The notes beneath the pieces are model-generated. The model was not told where the DNA came from. It did not search any database and was given only the letters and a program-made list of their open reading frames with translations. Shown here one piece after another: positions 6,884 to 12,067 of a stretch of 12,067 nt of DNA. Position 1 is the first letter of the stretch, and the number at the start of each line of letters is the position of its first letter. This DNA comes from JBCBRD01 sp039819885 (GTDB lineage Bacteria > Pseudomonadota > Alphaproteobacteria > Rhizobiales > Hyphomicrobiaceae). The stretch is taken from positions 1 through 12,067 of the forward strand of contig JBCBRD010000094.1 of assembly GCA_039819885.1 (NCBI GenBank). The letters run 5' to 3'. The translations under genes were made by a program, and so were the position numbers.

Positions 6884-7627
6884 ATGAGGCAAGGACAACA
6901 AAATCGCCGCGGCAGGGGCCGCAGTCGCAAGGGGCAAAATCCTCTCACACGCAGCTATGAGAGCAACGGTCCGGAGGTCAAAATCCGCGGCACTCCAGCC
7001 CATGTTGCCGAAAAATATATGTCGTTGGCCCGCGATGCGATGGCGTCCGGCGACCGTGTTCTCGCTGAAAACTTCTTTCAACACGCAGAGCACTACAACC
7101 GCATCATTATGGCGTATCGCGACCAACAGCTGAACCAGTCTGGTGAAGCCTCATCAGGCCGCGGTCGGTCAGGTAGCCAGGATGATGCGAACGAAAGTTC
7201 AGACGACTTCAGCGACGAAGAAGCCGAGGGCATGAACGGCGACTCTGGAACTGTGCCTGGCGCAGAACCACAACCCTCCATGCGCTCTTTGGATGATCAA
7301 CCCCAATCCGACTCAGGCAACGGCGGAGAACGGCGATCCAACGGCCGTAATAGCCGCAATAACGGCCAGCGACGCGGGCGCGGCTCTGGTGGTCCGCGCG
7401 GCGGCGGTCGTCAATCCGCAGACGCAGCATCGAAGGCACAGCCAAAAGATGTGGCCAGTGCTGGTGCGGATGCACCGGCACAAGCTGCCCGCTTCGCTGA
7501 CAGCGAAGATAAACCAGACTTCTTGAGCAGGCCCGTTCCAGCGCGCCGAACGCGCCGCACATCGCGCGTTTCTGAGGATGGCGCACCAAGTGCTCCGGTA
7601 GAGTCAGCGGCAAGCGACGAAAGCTAA
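6884..7627 (+). CDS. DUF4167 domain protein with disordered tail
   Basis: The first 90 or so residues match the DUF4167 domain as I know it from alphaproteobacteria: an Arg/Gly/Gln-rich opening (MRQGQQNRRGRGRSRKGQ), NPLTRSYESNGPEVKIRGT, then two helices (AEKYMSLARDAMASGDRVLA and ENFFQHAEHYNRIIMAYRDQ) that resemble a TPR-like helical pair. The remaining 155 residues are low complexity and probably disordered: an acidic Ser/Asp/Glu part (about 100-140), an Arg/Gly/Asn-rich part (about 145-180, with GQRRGRGSGGPRGGGRQ), then an Ala/Asp-rich part. The RG-rich patches suggest contact with RNA or ribosomes, but that is inference; the function is unknown to me. ATG 6884 fits the conserved N-terminus; GGGAG at 6876-6880 sits unusually close (three bases). 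Its place next to prfA-prmC is conserved in related genomes. Confidence 0.9.
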   Translation: MRQGQQNRRGRGRSRKGQNPLTRSYESNGPEVKIRGTPAHVAEKYMSLARDAMASGDRVLAENFFQHAEHYNRIIMAYRDQQLNQSGEASSGRGRSGSQDDANESSDDFSDEEAEGMNGDSGTVPGAEPQPSMRSLDDQPQSDSGNGGERRSNGRNSRNNGQRRGRGSGGPRGGGRQSADAASKAQPKDVASAGADAPAQAARFADSEDKPDFLSRPVPARRTRRTSRVSEDGAPSAPVESAASDES

Positions 7628-7660
7628 CAGTCTGACCGCACGACATCCGTCACAACCTCG

Positions 7661-7690
7661 GGCCAGGCTGCAACAGACTGCGGCCTGGCT
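7661..7690. terminator. GC-rich hairpin between convergent genes
   Basis: GGCCAGGCTG (7661-7670) pairs with CGGCCTGGCT (7681-7690), with a seven-base perfect core (GCCAGGC against GCCTGGC) flanked by G-T wobbles and one further pair, around a 10-base loop. It lies 33 bases past the DUF4167 stop and before the end of the opposing MOSC gene. It probably acts as a two-way terminator, although no long T run follows on either strand. Confidence 0.55.
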
Positions 7691-7696
7691 GCCGCG

Positions 7697-7710
7697 CAGC
7701 ATCAATGCTG
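7697..7710. terminator. Second hairpin between convergent genes
   Basis: CAGCAT (7697-7702) and ATGCTG (7705-7710) form a perfect six-base stem with only CA between, seven bases after the first hairpin. The two-base loop is tight for RNA, so in practice the inner pair would open. It may help the neighbouring hairpin end transcription from either side. Confidence 0.35.
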
Positions 7711-7736
7711 GTGAGAGTTTGACATCCAGATAGCTC

Positions 7737-8501
7737 TTATTCATCGGCGACGACGATATCGGCACCCACATCAACGGTGCCATCTTCAATAACCTCAGCG
7801 TAGATGCCGAAGTCATTGTGCCCCCAAGTCCGTTCTAGAATTGACGGGATCGAAAGGTCACGCTGACCCGACTGTGGATCCACTTCAGTAGCAGCACACC
7901 GCATCGTCCGATCCAGCACCCGCAATTTGGCACCGCCTATATGAAGCCTTTTGTCGATCCAACCAAACTCGGTCCACGCATCAATACCTGCCATCACAAG
8001 GTTGGGGCGAAATCGAATGGCATCGATTGAACGACCGGTCGTCCGCGCAAGATCCTCAAGGCTATTTTGACTGACAATATGCAGGCACTTGTTCCGAACA
8101 TCTGAAAACGAATGTCCTGCGCTGAAAACAACCTTTGGCGGACCTCTCAGCCCATCCTTCATGAATGCAGCAAAGAACTGCTCGATCATTTGACGTCCAA
8201 TCGACGTCGAAAGCTGACCTCGCGCCACCTGTCGACCGTTCCTCTTGATAGTCAACGTGTGCGTTTTAGGATCAAAATCCGTGTCCAACGTTGCCAGTGC
8301 CTCGTTCCGCATAAGCATCAAGAAGTTCACCTTGGGCAAATGCCGGGGTGCATCGGGGTCAAAGCGTCCCGGACCATTCTCAATGGCATACATACGATCA
8401 AACGGGACGGGCTCGCCCGCCGACAGGTCGACGCGTTGTAGGGGTTGGGGCGACAGGCCTTTGACAGGGTAACGGTAGAGATTGGTCACGGTCGCAGTCA
8501 T
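7737..8501 (-). CDS. MOSC domain protein (molybdenum cofactor sulfurase C-terminal family)
   Basis: This 254-residue protein has the MOSC N-terminal beta-barrel (VTNLYRYPVKGLSPQPLQRV, with the RYPVKG signature at about residues 9-14) followed by the MOSC domain, which holds the family's cysteine, Cys202, in RTMRCAATEVDP, then SGQRDLSI and a glycine-asparagine stretch near the C-terminus (WGHNDFGIYAEV). MOSC domains bind the molybdenum cofactor or handle sulfur for it; stand-alone bacterial members related to YcbX and YiiM take part in reducing N-hydroxylated bases or in sulfur carriage. Which role applies here cannot be decided. No ferredoxin domain is fused, unlike YcbX, so an electron-donor partner elsewhere would be needed for a reductase role. 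The ATG at 8501 has AAAGGG nine bases upstream. It is transcribed away from clpB and converges on the DUF4167 gene. Confidence 0.92.
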   Translation of the reverse strand: MTATVTNLYRYPVKGLSPQPLQRVDLSAGEPVPFDRMYAIENGPGRFDPDAPRHLPKVNFLMLMRNEALATLDTDFDPKTHTLTIKRNGRQVARGQLSTSIGRQMIEQFFAAFMKDGLRGPPKVVFSAGHSFSDVRNKCLHIVSQNSLEDLARTTGRSIDAIRFRPNLVMAGIDAWTEFGWIDKRLHIGGAKLRVLDRTMRCAATEVDPQSGQRDLSIPSILERTWGHNDFGIYAEVIEDGTVDVGADIVVADE

Positions 8502-8541
8502 AAAAGTTTACCCTTTAGATAAGCGTTAGATGTGGGCCGAC

Positions 8542-8597
8542 CCAACTGGGCTGGCTACAAGTAACGCATGCCGCAGCCCCTTTTTCATCTCAGTTGG
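8542..8597. promoter_or_regulatory. Spaced inverted repeat in the MOSC-clpB promoter region
   Basis: CCAACTG (8542-8548) and CAGTTGG (8591-8597) are exact reverse complements 42 bases apart in the divergent intergenic region. The right copy lies inside the spacer of the candidate clpB promoter. This could be a pair of half-sites for a regulator, but seven bases is short. It is not the CIRCE element of HrcA. Confidence 0.25.
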
Positions 8598-8608
8598 CAC
8601 CCTATATC
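8580..8608 (+). promoter_or_regulatory. Candidate heat-shock (sigma-32) promoter of clpB
   Basis: CTTTTTC (8580-8586), a 13-base spacer and CCCTATATC (8600-8608) resemble the sigma-32 (RpoH) pattern CTTGAAA, 13-17 bases, CCCCATNT. The -10 part is the better half; the -35 part keeps only CTT. The position, about 110 bases before the clpB start, and the known heat-shock control of clpB in proteobacteria support the call. A sigma-70 reading (TATATC as -10) is also possible. Confidence 0.4.
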
Positions 8609-8676
8609 TACCGTGCAGGCGCCGTATGGGCCTATGCATAAAGACAGCAAATCAACGATAAGCCGTGCAAGCATTG

Positions 8677-8714
8677 CCCGTATTCGGGGATGAGAGCCGC
8701 GGGCTGAAAGGAAG
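8677..8714 (+). promoter_or_regulatory. clpB leader: two small hairpins and ribosome binding site
   Basis: CCCG-TATT-CGGG (8677-8688) and AGCC-GCG-GGCT (8695-8705) are two adjacent four-base stems just before the strong ribosome site AAAGGAAG (8707-8714), whose AGGA core is seven bases from the clpB ATG. The stems do not cover the ribosome site, so a simple RNA thermometer is not evident; the ribosome site itself is one of the best in the window. Confidence 0.5.
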
Positions 8715-8719
8715 ACGCA

Positions 8720-11329
8720 ATGAATTTTGACACTTATACCGATCGGGCAAAGGGTTTCATACAGTCTGCGCAAGGCCTCGCGCTGCGCGAGGGGCATCAG
8801 CAATTCACGACCGAGCACCTGCTGAAGGTCCTTCTAGACGATGAAGAGGGCTTGGCGGCTGGCCTTATTGGGCGCGCCGGCGGCGATCCCAAGCAGGCTC
8901 TCCAGGCAACAGAACTCGAATTATCCAAGCGCCCCAGCGTATCGGGCGGTGGGGCAGGTCAAATCTATCTCGCGCCTGACCTTGCAAAACTCTTCGAAGT
9001 TGCTAGCGAAATTGCGGACAAGGCGGGCGACAAGTACGTCACAGCAGAACGTCTGCTGCTTGCGCTTGCAACCCAGTCTGGAACGCCCGCGAGCAAGATC
9101 CTCAATGATGCAGGTGTCAACGCACAGGGCATCAACACGGCGATCAATGAAATCCGAAAAGGCCGTACAGCAGATACCGCGACAGCGGAAAACGCTTATG
9201 ATGCGCTGAAGCGCTACGCAAGGGATCTCACGGAAGCCGCTGCCGCAGGCAAACTCGATCCCGTTATTGGTCGTGACGAAGAGATCCGCCGTGCAATCCA
9301 GGTTCTTTCCCGCCGCACCAAGAATAACCCTGTCTTGATCGGTGAGCCCGGCGTCGGCAAGACCGCCATCGCAGAAGGCTTGGCACTTCGCATCATCAAA
9401 GGCGACGTCCCGGATAGCTTGGCAAACAAGAAGCTTCTCGCACTCGACATGGGCTCGCTCATTGCCGGCGCGAAGTATCGCGGCGAATTTGAAGAGCGTC
9501 TCAAGTCCGTGCTTCAGGAAGTCGAGGCCGAAAACGGACAGATCATCCTATTCATTGACGAACTCCACACGATCGTCGGTGCCGGCAAGGCAGACGGCGC
9601 AATGGACGCTTCAAACCTGCTCAAGCCGGCACTTGCCCGTGGCGAGCTTCACTGCGTCGGTGCAACAACGTTAGATGAGTATCGCAAACATATTGAAAAG
9701 GACGCAGCACTTGCCCGCCGCTTTCAGCCTGTCTTTATAGAGGAGCCGACGGTTGAAGACACCGTTTCCATTCTGCGCGGCCTGAAAGAGAAGTATGAGC
9801 TTCACCACGGCGTGCGGATAACAGACAGCGCAATTGTCTCGGCAGCCACCCTGTCCAATCGCTACATCACGGATCGGTTCCTGCCCGACAAGGCGATAGA
9901 CCTCGTCGATGAGGCGGCATCTCGGCTGAAGATGGAGATCGACTCAAAACCCGAAGAGCTGGATGCGATTGATCGCGAGCTTATTCAGATGAAGATCGAA
10001 CGTGAGGCTCTGAAGAAAGAAACCGACGACGCATCGAAAGAGCGTTTGGCAGCTCTTGAAAAATCAATTGCCGACCTGGAAGAAAAGAGTCAGTCCCTCA
10101 CCCAACGATGGGAGGCTGAGCGCCAGAAACTCGACAGCGCTCAGAAGGTCAAAGAGGAACTTGACCAACGTCGGCTTGAGTTGGATCAGGCCCAACGGCG
10201 CGGTGACTACAATCGCGCCGGCGAACTCCAGTATGGCGTCATCCCAGATCTGGAGACCCGCATCAAGGCGCTTGAGGAACAAGGTGAGGACACAAGCGGT
10301 AATGTCATGGTCGAAGAGGCCGTTTCACCGGACCACATCGCAGGTGTCGTCTCACGTTGGACCGGCGTGCCGGTTGACCGGATGCTTGAGGGGGAGCGCG
10401 AAAAACTCCTCTCCATGGAAAAGGCCATCGGCAAGCGGGTGATCGGTCAGACCGAAGCCGTCATTGCCGTGTCGACCGCCGTGCGTCGTGCCCGGGCAGG
10501 TCTGCAAGATCCCAACCGGCCAATCGGGTCATTCATGTTCTTGGGCCCAACGGGCGTCGGGAAGACCGAGCTGACGAAAGCGCTGGCTGAATTCTTGTTC
10601 GATGACGAGCACGCGATGGTGCGGGTCGACATGTCCGAATTCATGGAAAAGCATTCGGTTGCTCGCCTGATCGGTGCGCCTCCAGGTTATGTCGGTTACG
10701 AGGAAGGTGGCGCGTTGACCGAGGCCGTTCGGCGCAGGCCCTACCAGGTCATTTTGTTCGATGAAATCGAGAAGGCGCATCCAGATGTCTTTAACGTCCT
10801 TCTTCAGGTGCTCGATGACGGCCGTCTCACGGACGGCCAAGGCCGTACGGTCGACTTCAAGAACACACTTATCATCATGACTTCGAATGCAGGCGCAGAG
10901 TTCTTGGTCGGGCAGTCTGAAGGTGATGATATTGAGGATGTGCGTGAGTTGGTCATGGGCGAAGTGCGTGGACGCTTCCGTCCCGAGTTCCTCAACCGGC
11001 TCGACGACATCATTCTCTTCCATCGCCTTCGTCGTGAAGACATGGGACAGATCGTCGACATCCAACTAGATCGCGTTCGCAGTCTCTTGGTCGATCGGAA
11101 AATCGAGATCGTTCTGGACGACAGTGCAACGACCTGGTTGGCAAACCAAGGCTACGACCCAGCCTATGGCGCACGTCCGCTGAAGCGGGTCATCCAAAAG
11201 CACGTCCAGGACCCGTTGGCGGACCTGATCCTGTCAGGAGGCGTGAAGGATGGTGACACCGTCCAAGTCTCAGTTCGCAATGGTGCGCTTACCATAAACG
11301 ACTGGCCCTCGAACGCCGCCGCTGCTTAG
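8720..11329 (+). CDS. clpB: ClpB, ATP-dependent disaggregase chaperone
   Basis: ClpB is a hexameric AAA+ machine that threads proteins out of aggregates together with DnaK/DnaJ/GrpE in the cytoplasm. At 869 residues it is the usual size (E. coli 857). Order of parts: Clp N-domain (1-145); first AAA+ module with Walker A GEPGVGKT (208-215) and Walker B acid pair Asp280-Glu281 in LFIDELH; the long coiled-coil middle domain (about 405-530, with YNRAGELQYGVIPDLE) that marks ClpB apart from ClpA and ClpC; second AAA+ module with Walker A GPTGVGKT (609-616) and Walker B Asp681-Glu682 in LFDEIEKAH; and the C-terminal D2 small domain (YGARPLKRVIQ). No ClpP-docking IGF-type loop is evident, as expected. 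The ATG at 8720 has a strong ribosome site. It is probably monocistronic, under a heat-shock-like promoter, and ends before a convergent peptidase gene. Confidence 0.98.
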   Translation: MNFDTYTDRAKGFIQSAQGLALREGHQQFTTEHLLKVLLDDEEGLAAGLIGRAGGDPKQALQATELELSKRPSVSGGGAGQIYLAPDLAKLFEVASEIADKAGDKYVTAERLLLALATQSGTPASKILNDAGVNAQGINTAINEIRKGRTADTATAENAYDALKRYARDLTEAAAAGKLDPVIGRDEEIRRAIQVLSRRTKNNPVLIGEPGVGKTAIAEGLALRIIKGDVPDSLANKKLLALDMGSLIAGAKYRGEFEERLKSVLQEVEAENGQIILFIDELHTIVGAGKADGAMDASNLLKPALARGELHCVGATTLDEYRKHIEKDAALARRFQPVFIEEPTVEDTVSILRGLKEKYELHHGVRITDSAIVSAATLSNRYITDRFLPDKAIDLVDEAASRLKMEIDSKPEELDAIDRELIQMKIEREALKKETDDASKERLAALEKSIADLEEKSQSLTQRWEAERQKLDSAQKVKEELDQRRLELDQAQRRGDYNRAGELQYGVIPDLETRIKALEEQGEDTSGNVMVEEAVSPDHIAGVVSRWTGVPVDRMLEGEREKLLSMEKAIGKRVIGQTEAVIAVSTAVRRARAGLQDPNRPIGSFMFLGPTGVGKTELTKALAEFLFDDEHAMVRVDMSEFMEKHSVARLIGAPPGYVGYEEGGALTEAVRRRPYQVILFDEIEKAHPDVFNVLLQVLDDGRLTDGQGRTVDFKNTLIIMTSNAGAEFLVGQSEGDDIEDVRELVMGEVRGRFRPEFLNRLDDIILFHRLRREDMGQIVDIQLDRVRSLLVDRKIEIVLDDSATTWLANQGYDPAYGARPLKRVIQKHVQDPLADLILSGGVKDGDTVQVSVRNGALTINDWPSNAAAA

Positions 11330-11347
11330 AACGCGGTCATTCCAGTC

Positions 11348-11382
11348 CCCTCTCCCGGTACCCTTAGCGTGCAGGGAGAGGG
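11348..11382. terminator. Strong GC hairpin, probable two-way terminator
   Basis: CCCTCTCCC (11348-11356) and GGGAGAGGG (11374-11382) pair perfectly over nine bases around a 17-base loop, 18 bases after the clpB stop and 37 bases beyond the end of the opposing M23 gene. The stem is strong, but neither side has a T run. Its place between convergent genes makes a shared terminator the simplest reading. Confidence 0.65.
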
Positions 11383-11419
11383 CGCATCGTCCGCAATGCC
11401 GCGACAAAGCCTGCGAGTG

Positions 11420-12067
11420 CTACTTACTACTCGTCATAACCGGCGTGCGCCGCATGAGTTGGTCGAGCCGGGCGCGCTCACGTTGAAACGCCCGCAAGTC
11501 CTTCCCATCAAGCTGACGTTCATTCCCCACTTTGATCTTCATAGGGTTCACCGGGCGCTTGTTCACCAGGACCTCGAAGTGCAGGTGCGGCCCCGATGAC
11601 AATCCTGTCGAGCCGACATACCCGATGACCTGTCCTTGCCGAACGCGAACACCAGCCTTCACGCCGCGCGCAAACCTGCGCATATGCGAATAAGAGGTCT
11701 GATAGCCGTTGGCATGACGAATACGCACGTAATTACCGTTCGCACCCTTACGGCCAGCAAACGTGATGGTGCCCTTGCCCGCAGCCAGGATCGGCGTGCC
11801 ACTGCGGGCCGCCCAGTCGACGCCGTTATGCATCTTACGGCGGTTCAACAACGGGTGGTTTCGGAGGCCAAAACCAGACGTCAAGCGCACGTTTCCACCG
11901 CGTACTGGCTTGCGCATCAAGAAGCGCCGCGAGTTATTCCCATCAGCACTGTAATAGTCCCAATCGTCTGTCGCAGCGCGATACCGGAAGAAGCGTGATG
12001 CCTCGCCTCCGGAAATGATTTGCGTATAAAGCAGGTCACCAGGCGGACCATCAGTTAAATCTTCATC
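11420..12067 (-). CDS. M23 family (LytM) metallopeptidase, 5' part beyond window
   Basis: The reverse-strand frame stays open from its stop at 11420 to the right edge, giving 215 C-terminal residues of a longer protein. Near the edge it reads GGEASRFFRYRAATDDWDYY and RRFLMRKPVRGG, the lead-in typical of Gram-negative M23 proteins, then TSGFGLRNHPLL. The zinc-site motifs of the LytM fold follow: HNGVD (first His/Asp pair) and HLHFEV in SSGPHLHFEV (HxH). Such enzymes cut peptide cross-links of peptidoglycan, or, when degenerate, activate amidases; here the metal ligands appear intact, so an active endopeptidase is likely. The protein is expected to be exported and may carry LysM or coiled-coil segments upstream, but that part is outside the window. 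A TTG at 11920 or ATG at 11917 is not the real start, since family sequence continues upstream. It converges on clpB. Confidence 0.93.
   Translation of the reverse strand, partial: DEDLTDGPPGDLLYTQIISGGEASRFFRYRAATDDWDYYSADGNNSRRFLMRKPVRGGNVRLTSGFGLRNHPLLNRRKMHNGVDWAARSGTPILAAGKGTITFAGRKGANGNYVRIRHANGYQTSYSHMRRFARGVKAGVRVRQGQVIGYVGSTGLSSGPHLHFEVLVNKRPVNPMKIKVGNERQLDGKDLRAFQRERARLDQLMRRTPVMTSSK

Noticed and set aside
7209..7646. Reverse open frame of 145 codons opposite the DUF4167 tail
   Set aside because: It is the complement of the low-complexity tail and has no independent start signal or family pattern.
8502..8719. CIRCE/HrcA operator ahead of clpB
   Set aside because: No TTAGCACTC-N9-GAGTGCTAA-like inverted repeat is present.
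10529..11065. Reverse open frame of 178 codons opposite clpB
   Set aside because: It mirrors the conserved second AAA+ module of ClpB; the coding signal belongs to the forward strand.
1..12067. CRISPR array, tRNA, rRNA, prophage or toxin-antitoxin pair
   Set aside because: No regularly spaced repeats, no cloverleaf-like sequence and no phage or toxin-type proteins were found; the genes are housekeeping types in a known conserved order.

Overview
The window reads as ordinary chromosomal DNA of an alphaproteobacterium, most likely from the Hyphomicrobiales/Rhizobiales side. GC is moderate (low to mid 50s by eye, not computed). The assignment rests on three things: a protein opening with the DUF4167 domain, a GAF-containing nitrogen-PTS enzyme I next to an aspartate kinase, and the gene order lysC, ptsP, prfA, prmC, DUF4167, clpB, which I know as a conserved neighbourhood in that group. 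Genus and species cannot be told from this piece.

Layout, left to right. Bases 1-205 are a near-perfect long inverted repeat with arms of about 69 bases around a 67-base centre; the left arm touches the window edge. Then follow aspartate kinase (399-1661), PtsP (about 1791-4136), release factor 1 (4248-5333) and its methyltransferase PrmC, which overlaps it by four bases (5330-6250). All run forward and could be read as one unit with 110-130 base gaps. A 633-base stretch (6251-6883) has no convincing intact gene, but its reverse strand carries a protein-like open frame that may be a gene remnant. The DUF4167 gene (6884-7627) points forward and converges on a reverse-strand MOSC-domain gene (7737-8501), with two hairpins between them. 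A 218-base divergent region with a candidate heat-shock promoter separates the MOSC gene from clpB (8720-11329). clpB converges on a reverse-strand M23 (LytM) peptidase that runs off the right edge (11420-12067), with a GC-rich hairpin between.

Functionally these are housekeeping genes: amino-acid synthesis of the aspartate family (LysC), nitrogen-responsive phosphorelay (PtsP), translation termination (PrfA and PrmC, an enzyme-substrate pair), protein disaggregation (ClpB), a molybdenum-cofactor-type domain protein (MOSC) and cell-wall processing (M23). I found no CRISPR array, tRNA, rRNA, complete insertion sequence or defence system. I do not see a clear new biological system. The best leads are the long inverted repeat at the left edge, a short motif shared by three intergenic gaps, the possible gene remnant before the DUF4167 gene, the altered phospho-histidine motif of PtsP, and the uncharacterised DUF4167 protein itself.
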